64,000 bases of DNA, taken from assembly GCA_013306675.1 (NCBI GenBank), contig JABLUY010000036.1, positions 122,290 through 186,289 on the forward strand, in the 5' to 3' direction. Below are positions 55,286 to 64,000 of this stretch, piece after piece. The translations under genes and the position numbers were made by a program. The DNA is from Thraustochytrium sp. TN22. Taxonomy: Eukaryota > Sar > Bigyra > Thraustochytrida > Thraustochytriidae. The notes under the pieces are model-generated. The model saw only the letters and a program-made list of their open reading frames with translations, did not search any database and was not told the DNA's origin. Within the stretch, counting starts at the first letter, position 1; every line of letters begins with the position of its first letter.

Positions 55286-56884
55286 ATGCTTCGAGACGCG
55301 AGGGCGACGGGCTGCGCAATGGCGGAGGTGGCGAGCGTGGAGGCCGATGTGGCGACGATGCCGGCGATGAGCGGCAAGGTGGTGGCGGCTGAGCAGGTGG
55401 CCATGTCCACGCAGGTGCAAACGGAGGCGCCGGAGGAGAGCAGCGGCGCCTCGTCGCTGACGAGCGTAAAGGGTGCCCGGCCGGGCCGCAAGCGGCGCGC
55501 CAGTATCATCAGCCACGTGCTGGACTCGCTGGCGCGCGAGTCGCGCAGCAAGGCGACCTATGTGACGGCCGTGATGCTGCTTGAAAAGAACCCAGGGCTG
55601 GAGCAGCTGCGCGCCGAGGTGGTGCCTCGACTGCTGGCTATCCCGCGGTTCCGCTCCGTGGCGGTGAAGCGGTCAACCTCGGCGCGGCTATACTTCAAGG
55701 AGATCGCCGTGGAGGACATTGACCTGGACTACCACGTGCGCACTGTGCTGGACGAGGGCGCCGGGCTGCCGGACGAGAAGGACGTACTGCAGTTCGCGTC
55801 GACGATCGTGAACGAGTCGCCCGACTACGGGCGGCCTCTCTGGCAGCTCTTTCTCGTGCCGGAGCTGCAGGACGGGCGCGCGGCGCTCGTGACGCGCGTC
55901 AACCACGCTATCGGCGATGGCGTCAGCCAGACCGAGGTGCTGCGCCGCATGCTGGACCCCAGCGAGGCCGATGCGGCACGCGCGCCCGCCAAGCGCGCGC
56001 CGCCGCCGGTCTTCGGCCCGCTCAACCGCCTGCGCATCTTCACCGGCGGCGTCATCTCCGCGGCCGGCCTCCTCGTGCGCCCCGCGGACCGCGCCAACTC
56101 GCTCAACAGCGGCGGGCGCGGCGGCTTCAGCGAGCACCGCAAGTTCGCGCTCACGCCCAAGGTCTCGGTCGACCGCATCAAAGCGCTCAAGGAGAAGCTC
56201 GAGGGCGCCACCGTGAACGACGTCCTCATGCTCCTGCTCAATGAGATGCTCTCGCGCTACTTCATCGAGGCCGAGGACGCCGCGGTCCTCGGCGGCGCAC
56301 CCGTCACGCTTCAGTTCCCCGTCAGCACGCGCAGCCGCGGCAGCGGCCCCTTCCGCGAGGGCGACACCACCAACTCCATGAGCTACGCCTTCATCAAGCT
56401 GCGCTTTGCGCGCGACGCCGCCGTTGCGCCGCCTGGCCAGGGCCACATGCTTGAGCGTTTCTGGAAGATGAAGCGCGACATCGACACCATCAAGCACTCG
56501 CCCTCCGCGCACCTCCTCAAGTTCTCCGTCGACATGCTCAGCCCCATGCTGCCGCGCAAGTACCTCAACAAGCTCTCCGTTCTCGCCGCGGACAAGTCCA
56601 CCGGCCAGCTCTCCAACGTCGTCGCCTCCCAGACGCCCGTCTCCATCGCGGGCGCCACCGTCGACGACCTCAATTTCCTCCTGTTCGCCCCCGTCAGCTT
56701 TTACATGGGCGTCATCTCCTACAACGGTTCCGTCTCCTGCTGCGTTTGCCTCGACGACGAACTCGGCGTCGACCCGGAGGCCCTCGTGCGGCAATGGCTC
56801 CCGGTCCTCGACGATTTCGAGGCCGAGGTCCTCGCCACGGAGGGCACGATCCGCCGTCCGCGCGGCTGGTTCGACTGGCTCTGA
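55286..56884 (+). CDS. WS/DGAT-like acyltransferase, copy 2
   Basis: 532 residues from the ATG at 55286; a second Met is at codon 12. Motifs: RPLWQLFLVP, VNHAIGDG (His207) and TVNDVLMLLLNE. The N-terminal ~70 residues are variable; similarity to copy 1 begins at the RRASIISHVLDSLAR helix and is high to the end (WFDWL). The shared sequence and adjacent position indicate a recent tandem duplication. A hydrophobic stretch before VRPADRANSLN (IFTGGVISAAGLL) is kept in all copies and may dip into the membrane. Substrate choice cannot be read from the sequence. Confidence 0.85.
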   Translation: MLRDARATGCAMAEVASVEADVATMPAMSGKVVAAEQVAMSTQVQTEAPEESSGASSLTSVKGARPGRKRRASIISHVLDSLARESRSKATYVTAVMLLEKNPGLEQLRAEVVPRLLAIPRFRSVAVKRSTSARLYFKEIAVEDIDLDYHVRTVLDEGAGLPDEKDVLQFASTIVNESPDYGRPLWQLFLVPELQDGRAALVTRVNHAIGDGVSQTEVLRRMLDPSEADAARAPAKRAPPPVFGPLNRLRIFTGGVISAAGLLVRPADRANSLNSGGRGGFSEHRKFALTPKVSVDRIKALKEKLEGATVNDVLMLLLNEMLSRYFIEAEDAAVLGGAPVTLQFPVSTRSRGSGPFREGDTTNSMSYAFIKLRFARDAAVAPPGQGHMLERFWKMKRDIDTIKHSPSAHLLKFSVDMLSPMLPRKYLNKLSVLAADKSTGQLSNVVASQTPVSIAGATVDDLNFLLFAPVSFYMGVISYNGSVSCCVCLDDELGVDPEALVRQWLPVLDDFEAEVLATEGTIRRPRGWFDWL

Positions 56885-57368
56885 GCCCTGCTCAGGCTCG
56901 GCTCCGAAGAGTCTGAGCGAGCCTCCTACGGCACGGAGCGTCAGGATCAGTACCTCCGAGCCTTTCTATCGTTGCCTTTCCTCCTTCCTTCACTCCCGTT
57001 GGTCGGCCTTGGTCGATCAATCGCTTCGTTCTGCGCGCGCCGCCTGCGCTTGCCGACCAGCAACGTTTCAAAGGTGGCTAAAACTTATGTGTTTGTCTTT
57101 TCTCTCTCCTTTTTTTCAGTCTGCACACTGGCATCAAACGTCCTCCTGCGCGGTGCGCGCACTGGGCAGCGGCTGCAGCAATAAAGCCCCCGGGGGTAGC
57201 GCAGCGCACTTGGCCAACGCGACGCTCGGCAGCGTAGGCAGCGGCAGAGCGCATCAACGTGGCCGCATCGACGTTGCCGCCGTGCAGCGCATTGGCGGCG
57301 TCTGCGCGAGCCTGCCCGTGTGCTGGAGCTGCGCGCTCGTCTCCGGCTACAGGAAAGCGAGCCAAGCC
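56885..57368. other. Intergenic region upstream of copy 3
   Basis: No gene. A frame continuous with copy 3 opens at a TTG (57009) but contains no ATG that improves the protein before 57369, apart from an internal one (57087) preceding unrelated sequence. Confidence 0.4.
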
Positions 57369-58862
57369 ATGCCGCCCAATCACACCGACTCGGCGGCGCA
57401 GCAGACTGCCCCTACGAGCATGGGCAGCAGGCCGTCGCTCTCGGAGCGCTCGAAACCAGCGCGCTCGAACCCAGGCGCGGCGCTGTTGCACTCCCAGCCC
57501 GGGAGGCAGCGCAGCACGAGCGTGGTGACGAGGTGCTACCACGCGCTGGAGAACGGGGGGCGCCATTTGGCCTGCTACCCGCACGGCCTGCTCTTTATGG
57601 AGTCCAATCCGGGCACTGACCACGTACGCAAAGCCATCCTCGAGCGCCTGCTCAGCGTGCCGCGTTTCCGGTCCGTGGCGCGCACGCCCACGAAGGGCGG
57701 CGCCGTGATCTTTGAGGAGGTCGATCTGGACGACTTTGACCAGGACTACCATTTCCGCGTCGTGCTCGACGAGGGCCCGGCGCTGCCGTCCGAGGTGGAC
57801 GTGCGCGCCTTCGTGAGCGCCGACTTCGAGGCGTGGACGCCAAACCAAAACCGCCCGCTCTGGCAGGTGCTCTTTGTGCCGCGCCTCGAGGACGGCCGCG
57901 CCGCCCTCATCTCACGCGTCAGCCACACCATTGGGGATGGCGTGTCGCAGCTTGAGGTGCTGCGCCGCATGCTGGACCCTGAGCATGCCGAGGCCGCCGC
58001 CCCGCCGCCCCGCCGCGAGGCGGACCGGTCCTACTTCGGCCCGCTCAACCGCCTGCTCATCTTTCTCGGCGGCATTCTGGAAGGTCTCAGCACGCTCTCG
58101 CGCGCGCCCGACCCGCCCAACCTGCTCAAGGCGTCCAAGCCGACCGTCGTGGCCCGAAACTTCTGCGCCACCGAAAAGATTAGCCTCGAGCGCGTCAAGG
58201 CCATCAAGGCCAAGCTCGAGGGCGCCACGGTCAACGACGTGCTCCTCCTGCTGCTTAATGAGATGCTCCTGCGCTACTTCGAGGAGTCGCTCGACACGCC
58301 GCCATCCCGGGTGACCATCTCGTTTCCCCTGAGCACGCGCCGCAACGCGGACGGGCCCTTCCGCGACGGGGATGCCACGAACAGCATCTCCTACGGGGCT
58401 CTCGCCCTCAAGGCCGGCGGCTCAATGCTCGACCGTTTCTGGCAGATCAAGCGCGACTGCGACATCATCAAGTGGAGCCCGGGCCCGCTCTTGGCGCAGC
58501 GCTCGCTTTCGCTCATGGAGCCCTGGCTCTCGCGCCGCATGCTCAACACCATCTCGCTCATCGCAGGCGCCAAGTCCACCGGCCAGCTCTCGAACAACAT
58601 CGCCCCTCAGGCGCCTGTCTCCGTGCTCGGTGCCCGCGTCGTCGACCTCGACTTTTTGCTCTTTGCGCCCATCCCGCTCTACCTTGGCTTGCTCTCCTAC
58701 GCCGGCCACATCTCCTGCTCCATCGCCATGGACGCCGCGCTCGACGTCGACCCTGCTCACCTCGCTCGCCACTGGCTCCCGGCGCTCGACGACCTTGAGG
58801 CCGAGGTCCTCGCCCGCGATGGCGTCATCGCACGTCCCCGCGGCTGGCTCGACTGGCTTTAA
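57369..58862 (+). CDS. WS/DGAT-like acyltransferase, copy 3
   Basis: 497 residues from the ATG at 57369. Motifs: RPLWQVLFVP, VSHTIGDG (His186, with Ser in place of the first His) and TVNDVLLLLLNE. It lacks the RPADRANSLN segment of copies 1 and 2 and instead has RAPDPPNLL plus ATEKISLERVKAIKAKLE, which groups it with copy 4. Ends WLDWL. Same predicted acyl-CoA:alcohol or acyl-CoA:diacylglycerol transfer. The N-terminal ~55 residues are poorly conserved and possibly disordered. Confidence 0.85.
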   Translation: MPPNHTDSAAQQTAPTSMGSRPSLSERSKPARSNPGAALLHSQPGRQRSTSVVTRCYHALENGGRHLACYPHGLLFMESNPGTDHVRKAILERLLSVPRFRSVARTPTKGGAVIFEEVDLDDFDQDYHFRVVLDEGPALPSEVDVRAFVSADFEAWTPNQNRPLWQVLFVPRLEDGRAALISRVSHTIGDGVSQLEVLRRMLDPEHAEAAAPPPRREADRSYFGPLNRLLIFLGGILEGLSTLSRAPDPPNLLKASKPTVVARNFCATEKISLERVKAIKAKLEGATVNDVLLLLLNEMLLRYFEESLDTPPSRVTISFPLSTRRNADGPFRDGDATNSISYGALALKAGGSMLDRFWQIKRDCDIIKWSPGPLLAQRSLSLMEPWLSRRMLNTISLIAGAKSTGQLSNNIAPQAPVSVLGARVVDLDFLLFAPIPLYLGLLSYAGHISCSIAMDAALDVDPAHLARHWLPALDDLEAEVLARDGVIARPRGWLDWL

Positions 58863-59408
58863 CGTCCGACAACTCGGCAAGATGTGTCATGCCATCATGC
58901 CATGCCATGCCATGACACCGTTGACACGATGATACGACTACTGCCGACGACGACTTCTGGTACACACTGCGCAACATGCACATTCATCGCAACCTTGTAA
59001 GATCGCGAGCAAGGCCTTGAAACGAGGTTCGCTAGCCGCCAAGGGAACTGCACTCACTGTCAACTCTGCCAACTCTACCTTAGCTGGCTAGCCTAGCTGA
59101 GTTGGTCTTCATCATCATCACTGGCCGCCTTCAAGTTGAGCAGCGCACTGGCACTGCCTGCGCGGCCAGAGCAGCCGCAGCCGCAGCCACCACGCGCCAC
59201 CACCGGCAGAGCCTGAGTGAGACGCTTGCCGCCGGGGACCCCTCCCCCCCACCCGGCCGACGTGCATTACAGCAGCGCGGGCGGCGCAGGGACGGCGCCG
59301 GCGACCTCGACTCGGACGGCCATTGCAGCACTGCGATCGCTGCAGACCCGCAACTGCGAGGCAGCGTGAGGCTGCAGACTTTGAGAGCCGAGCCTGCAGC
59401 GAGGCACG
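58863..59408. other. Intergenic region with CATGC repeat and CTAGC cluster
   Basis: A CATGC-type repeat flanked by TGTCATG...CATGACA (58884-58918) forms an inverted repeat 20-55 nt after the copy 3 stop. A TAGCTGGCTAGCCTAGCT block lies at about 59080-59100. No gene. Confidence 0.45.
58884..58918. repeat. (CATGC)n tract within an inverted repeat
   Basis: CATGC units bounded by GTGTCATG and CATGACAC, able to fold as a hairpin in the 3' UTR of copy 3. It may mark the transcript's 3' end or be a chance microsatellite. Confidence 0.55.
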
Positions 59409-60839
59409 ATGCTTGCACAGGCGGAGACAACGGCGCCTGCGCCGCCCCGCGCAACCACCATCGCCGATGCGACGCCCGGCAGGCAGCGCAGCGCGAGCCT
59501 CGTCACCCGTTGCTTCCACGCGCTCGAGGTCGAAAGCAGGCACCTCGCCTGCTATGTCCATGGCGTGCTCTTCTTGGAGAGCGATCCAGGCACGGATCAA
59601 GTCCGCGACATCATGATGGAGCGGCTGCTGCTCATCCCACGCTTCAGGTCCATCCCGCGCACGCCAAAGAAGGGGGCTCCCGTGGTGTTTGAGGAGGTAG
59701 ACCCGGCCGAGATCGACCTTGCGTACCACTTCCGCGTGGTGCTGGACACTAAGCCACTGCCATCGGAGGCGGACGTGCGCGCCTTCGTGACCTCGGACTT
59801 TGAGGCGTGGTCGCCCGACACCGAACGCCCGCTCTGGCAGCTCATGTACGTGCCTCGCCTCGACGACGGCCGTGCCGTCCTCATCTCGCGCATCAGCCAT
59901 GTCATTGGCGACGGCATCTCGCAAGTCGAGGTGTTGCGCCGCATGCTGGACCCCGAGCACGCGGATGCGGCCAAGCCGCCGCCGCGCCGTCCGGCGGCCA
60001 GACCTTACTTTGGTCCGTTAAATCGCATCCGACTCTTCTTGGCCGGCATCATCGAGGGCCTCACCACGCTGTCCCGCACACCGGACACGCCCAACTCGCT
60101 CCGCAGCTCCCCGACCGGGGTGGCGCGCAGGTTCCTGGGGACCGAAAAGATCAGCGTGGAGCGCGTCAAGGCCATCAAAGCCAAGCTCGAGGACGCCACG
60201 GTCAACGACATCCTGTTGCTGTTGCTCAATGAGATGCTTGTGCGCTACTTTGCGGAGACGCAGGACTCCCCGCCCAAGCAAATCACGATGACCTTCCCCA
60301 TGAGCATGCGCGGCGACGCGGAGGGCCCTCTCCGCGAGGGTGACGCCACCAACAACATCTCCTTCCCCCTTTTGCCCATCCAGACTGGGAGCAACCAGTC
60401 CCTGCTAGACCGCTTCTGGCGCCTCAAGCGCGACTGCGACATCATCAAGTGCAGCCCGGCATCCTACGTGGGTAAACTCTCGCTCTCGCTCATCGAGCCA
60501 CGGCTCTCGCGCCGCGCCATCACTGAACTGTCCATCGCCGTCGGCGGCAAGTCCACAGGCCAGCTCTCCAACGTCGTCGCCTCGCAGACGCCAGTTTCCG
60601 TGCTCGGTACTCAGGTTGTCGACCTCGCCTTCTTCTCCTACTGCCCGACCCCGGTCTACCTCGGGCTGCTCTCCTACGCCGGCAAGATATCCTGCTCCAT
60701 CGCGCTTGACGACGCGCTCGACGTGGATCCTGCCCTTCTCGCCCGCCATTGGCTTCCGGCGCTCGACGATTTCGAGGCGGAGGTCCTTGCGCGCGATGGC
60801 GTTGTGCCTCGTCCTCGTGGCAGGTTTGATTGGCTCTGA
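59409..60839 (+). CDS. WS/DGAT-like acyltransferase, copy 4
   Basis: 476 residues, the shortest of the five, with a direct ATG start. Motifs: RPLWQLMYVP, ISHVIGDG (His164) and TVNDILLLLLNE. Strongly similar to copy 3 from the first conserved helix (TRCFHALEVESRHLACYVHG versus the equivalent in copy 3). It has SYCPTPVYLG where copies 1, 2 and 5 have a different strand. Ends RFDWL. The predicted role is the same as its neighbours; divergence in the substrate-side loops could give different chain or acceptor preference. Confidence 0.85.
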   Translation: MLAQAETTAPAPPRATTIADATPGRQRSASLVTRCFHALEVESRHLACYVHGVLFLESDPGTDQVRDIMMERLLLIPRFRSIPRTPKKGAPVVFEEVDPAEIDLAYHFRVVLDTKPLPSEADVRAFVTSDFEAWSPDTERPLWQLMYVPRLDDGRAVLISRISHVIGDGISQVEVLRRMLDPEHADAAKPPPRRPAARPYFGPLNRIRLFLAGIIEGLTTLSRTPDTPNSLRSSPTGVARRFLGTEKISVERVKAIKAKLEDATVNDILLLLLNEMLVRYFAETQDSPPKQITMTFPMSMRGDAEGPLREGDATNNISFPLLPIQTGSNQSLLDRFWRLKRDCDIIKCSPASYVGKLSLSLIEPRLSRRAITELSIAVGGKSTGQLSNVVASQTPVSVLGTQVVDLAFFSYCPTPVYLGLLSYAGKISCSIALDDALDVDPALLARHWLPALDDFEAEVLARDGVVPRPRGRFDWL

Positions 60840-61695
60840 TGAGTTAGCTCCACCGCCACTGTACTGCCTGTTAATTTTTTCTCAAACTCATGCTTGTTTG
60901 GCAGCTCGGAGACCAAGGCTTGCTTGCTTCCTGCTCGCGAGTGACGACTGCCTCAGTGCCTCGGCCACGTGGGCCTGCCGCCTGCCAGTGGGTGGGTCTA
61001 GGGCAAGGTTACGCTGCGTTTGGGTCTCCGCTCAGCGTTTTGTTAGGCTGTTTCGCCGTCGAGCTCCCCGCAAATCGTATCCTCACTGTCGCCTGATACT
61101 CGAGGCCGGCCTTTGTTGATGTCGTTGATAGTCTCCGCTCAGCGTTTTGGTTGGGCTGTTTCGCGCCTGATAATCGACGCCTTTGTATCCGTCCGATACT
61201 TGATCTGATCAGCGCCCCTGCCGGTGCCGGATAATTCGGCTCGGAGGTACCGGGGTGGTACCCCCCAAGTGAGGCACGCGCCGCTCCGCAAGTAAATTAG
61301 GCGGCGTTAGGCGCCACAGTCGCCACAGCCGTGCCCGTGCGCTTGCGGACTACACCAGACCTTCGTTGATGCCTCGCCGGGCCAGATCGTGCCGGGTGGC
61401 GTGTTGGCGGCAGCCGTCGCCACCGGCCTGGCGGCACTAGGCAACTCGGGGCGCCGGTACCGTACCTAAAACCCAGTTGGTTGGTACCACCATGGAGCTC
61501 GTACCTTCCTCACTGTCAGGCTGCGCGGCCGGAAAAAGGCGCCGCGAGCGCCGCGGCGCGTTTTCGTCCCGCCGCCACTCGAGATTGACACCGTTGTGAG
61601 GACCTCATAATTGTTGTGTGAAAAAGGGTCATCTTCAGGCCGGCAGATCTTCAATCGTGTCGTCGCAGCTGAGCACACGAGCTAGCGACAGGAGG
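60840..61695. other. Intergenic region with an imperfect 107-bp-period repeat
   Basis: The phrase GTCTCCGCTCAGCGTTTTG begins at 61024 and again at 61131, each followed by a GGCTGTTTCGC segment and later by CGCCTGATA...CGCCTTTGT-like sequence. Copy 2 is shortened by about 37 bp. GGTACC palindromes cluster at 61245-61500. No gene. Confidence 0.45.
61024..61185 (+). repeat. Imperfect tandem direct repeat (period about 107 bp)
   Basis: First copy begins at 61024, second at 61131, with an internal deletion in the second. It lies between acyltransferase copies 4 and 5 and may be a footprint of unequal exchange. Confidence 0.55.
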
Positions 61696-63204
61696 ATGGA
61701 ACGCGGCGACGCCAAGGGCGGCCTGGTGGCGGCCTCGCAACCCGCGGAGGTGGAGCGCCAGGAGGGCTTCGAGGCTTTCCCGGATGATGTCCTGGAACGC
61801 GTGGACTCCAGGCCTGGCACGTCGCGGCGCGCCAGCATCGTGAGCCGCATCTTCCACAGCCTGCAGGACGAGGCGCAGCACAAGTCCGTGTGGATCACTG
61901 GCGTCCTCTTCATGGAGAGCAACCCGGGCATTGATCGGCTGCGCGCCGAGGTGTGCCAGCGGCTCCTCACCATTCCGCGCTTTCGCTCCGTGGTCCATAA
62001 GCGCACCACATCTTCGCCGGCATACTTCACCGAGGTCGACCCTGCGACGTTGGACATGGCGTACCACTTCCAGACGGTGCTGGACGCGGACGAGGGCGTC
62101 ACGCCGACGGAGGCCGCCGTACAGGAGTACGTGTCGACCATGTTTGAGTCGTGGCGGCCGGACCTGGCCAAGCCTCTCTGGCAGCTGCTCTTTGTGCCGC
62201 GGCTCGACGACGGCCGCGCAGTCATCATCACCCGCATCAACCACGCCATTGGCGATGGCATCTCCCAGGTGGAGGTGCTCATGCGCATGATCGATGCGCT
62301 GGACGACGCGGCTCCCGCGGTCGCGCAGCCGCAGCGGCGGCGACCGCCGCAGATCTTTGGCCCGCTCAACCGCGCGCGCATCTTCGCGGGCGGCGTGACC
62401 GAAGGCCTGACGGCCATCCTGCGCCACCCCGACCCGCCCAGCACTCTGCAGCACGGCCGCGGTGGCGCCACTAGCCTGCGGCGCAAGTTCGCCTTCACCG
62501 AGAAGATCGACTTGGACCGCGTCAAAGCCGTAAAGGAGAAGCTCGAGGGCGCCTCCATCAACGACGTGCTCATGCTCATGCTCAATGAGACCATGCACCG
62601 CTACTTCGTCGAAGCAGGCGACCAAGCCGTGCTGAACGGGGGCCGTGTCTCCATGCAATTTCCCGTCAGCACCCGCGCGCGCAACGCGGGCGCCTTCCGC
62701 GGCGATGACCCGTGCAACTCGATCGCCTATGGCTTCCTCAGGCTCGACCTGCAACCCGGCGGCACCATGACGGACCGCTTCTGGCGCATCAAGCGCGCCA
62801 TCGACCGCACCAAGCTCTCGCCCGCGCCCTACATGAGCATCCGCACCATTCGCTCGCTCTCGCCCGTGCTCTCGCGCTCCCTGCTCAACAAGCTCGCCCT
62901 CGGCGTTGGCGACCTGGCCACCGGCCAGCTCTCCAACGTCGTTGGCCCGCAGCGCCCCGTCACCATTTGCGGCACCAAGCTCACCGACATGCAGTTTGTC
63001 ATCCTCGCGCCCATCTCGCTCTACTTGGGCCTCCTCACCTACAACGGCAAGGTGTCCTGCTCCATCGTCATGGACGGCGACCTCGACGCCGACCCGCACG
63101 ACGTCATTAAGCACTGGATGCCCGTCTTCGACGAGTTCGAGGCCGAGGTTCTCGCCCACGACGGCACCATCCCGCGGCCTCGGTCCTTCTTTGACTGGCT
63201 TTGA
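61696..63204 (+). CDS. WS/DGAT-like acyltransferase, copy 5
   Basis: 502 residues from the ATG at 61696; the upstream frame starts at a GTG. Motifs: KPLWQLLFVP, INHAIGDG (His183) and SINDVLMLMLNE, differing slightly from TVNDV in the others. It shares features of both subgroups: RRASIVSRIFHSLQDEAQ like copies 1 and 2, and TEKIDLDRVKAVKEKLE intermediate. It may therefore be an older branch of the array. Ends FFDWL. Predicted wax-ester or triacylglycerol-forming acyltransferase. Confidence 0.85.
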   Translation: MERGDAKGGLVAASQPAEVERQEGFEAFPDDVLERVDSRPGTSRRASIVSRIFHSLQDEAQHKSVWITGVLFMESNPGIDRLRAEVCQRLLTIPRFRSVVHKRTTSSPAYFTEVDPATLDMAYHFQTVLDADEGVTPTEAAVQEYVSTMFESWRPDLAKPLWQLLFVPRLDDGRAVIITRINHAIGDGISQVEVLMRMIDALDDAAPAVAQPQRRRPPQIFGPLNRARIFAGGVTEGLTAILRHPDPPSTLQHGRGGATSLRRKFAFTEKIDLDRVKAVKEKLEGASINDVLMLMLNETMHRYFVEAGDQAVLNGGRVSMQFPVSTRARNAGAFRGDDPCNSIAYGFLRLDLQPGGTMTDRFWRIKRAIDRTKLSPAPYMSIRTIRSLSPVLSRSLLNKLALGVGDLATGQLSNVVGPQRPVTICGTKLTDMQFVILAPISLYLGLLTYNGKVSCSIVMDGDLDADPHDVIKHWMPVFDEFEAEVLAHDGTIPRPRSFFDWL

Positions 63205-64000
63205 CCTCGACGCACGATGCACGCGAAGCGCTTCGCTCTGCCCTCTGTTCATCATTCTCGAATATAATATTCCATCTGTCCGAGTCCGCCGCCGAGCCAG
63301 CCACACACAGCAAGCCCAGCGGCCTTCGAGAGAAGATCTCACCGTTCTCGTGGGCTGAGCTCTGTCTGACCTTCGATGTATCCTTGCAGGACCTTGCAGC
63401 AGAGGACCCTGCAAGCCCGGTGGAGGTCGGGTCACTGTAGAGCCACGTGCTCATCCGCATCCCCGCAAGTCTGCTCCCCTCGCTCGCTCCCTTCCAACAG
63501 CATGTTCCAGCTCACGCCTCGCCCGCTCGCTCGCTCGCTCGCTCCAGGGAGCCTCGCCGCACAGCTAGTAGCTGTGAGCCATCGCCTCTCCACCATGATC
63601 ATCCTGATCGTTACGATCCCGCACAGGCCACGAGCCCTGCTGGCCGCTGTGCACTGCGCGGCCACCGCCTGCACGTCCACCCAGCCCAGGCTTGAGGCTT
63701 CCAGGCCCCCGCTCTCCACGCTCTCCAGAGTCTCCACGGACGAGCAGACGGCGGCCGAGCGCGCCGTGCGAGGCTGCGCCTCGCGTCGCTGGTCGGGCGT
63801 GGCGAGGCTCGCGTCCGAGGCGCCCGGCTTGGCCTGGCTTGGCCGGAGGAGTAGACCTCCAACTCGAAGGCGAAGCGCGCCGCGCCAGGGTCGGCGGCGC
63901 GGGCGTTGCGCGCGCGCGGCAGCGGGCGGCGGCGGCGCGGCGGCGGCGGCGCGGCGGCGGGGCGCGAGCGAGCGGCGCGAGCGGCGGCGCGCGCGGAAAT
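63205..64000. other. Intergenic tail of the window
   Basis: The 3' flank of copy 5, a (GCTC)n microsatellite at about 63523-63545, then increasingly GCG-rich sequence to the window edge that may lead to a gene outside. No supported coding feature. Confidence 0.4.

Noticed and set aside
61651-63435. 594-codon minus-strand frame
   Set aside because: Mirrors acyltransferase copy 5, and similar mirrors occur opposite copies 1-4; a consequence of codon bias.

Overview
The window is nuclear DNA from a GC-rich, gene-dense eukaryote with mostly intronless genes. It carries canonical histones H3 and H4, a clear GT-AG intron (90 nt, in a peroxiredoxin), GRAM/VASt, BAR, CRAL-TRIO and FHA proteins, and proline-threonine 'PTxAPT' stalk proteins. 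This style and the acyltransferase content fit a thraustochytrid (Labyrinthulomycetes, Stramenopiles) best. That assignment is inference; no marker gene here proves it.

Region 1 (1-35.4 kb) is ordinary cellular sequence with long GC-rich intergenic stretches full of simple repeats. In order it holds the 3' end of a RABL3-like GTPase, an acidic-tailed dual-specificity phosphatase (-), a short hypothetical protein, an FHA protein (-), a TPR protein, a vWF-D-like single-pass surface protein (-), a SEC14/CRAL-TRIO protein, a prominin-like five-pass membrane protein, a GPI-anchored bacterial-type substrate-binding protein (-), a PUS1-type pseudouridine synthase, a BAR-GRAM-VASt membrane-contact-site protein (-), a two-exon 1-Cys peroxiredoxin and a PT-repeat membrane protein (-).

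Region 2 (36-49.9 kb) is different. It starts with a frameshifted gene of unknown family, a truncated copy of that gene's 3' end, and a REase-like nuclease/protein-kinase fusion bracketed by direct repeats. It continues with a compact cluster of mostly unfamiliar membrane, coiled-coil and zinc-finger proteins, including a SLATT-like two-TM protein. Gaps in the cluster fall to 1 nt and 2 nt, with one 4-nt ATGA overlap. This looks like an endogenized large-virus or mobile segment, or a conflict island. It is the best candidate for an undescribed system here.

Region 3 (50.3-63.2 kb) has a divergent H4-H3 pair whose transcripts share an unusual 3' stem-loop, then five tandem, same-strand WS/DGAT-like acyltransferase genes. 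All five have (N/S)HxxGDG in place of HHxxxDG, and all end in DWL. They are probably a lineage-specific expansion for wax-ester or triacylglycerol synthesis.

Coding starts were set at ATG codons. Several of the longest open frames begin at GTG or TTG and were trimmed.
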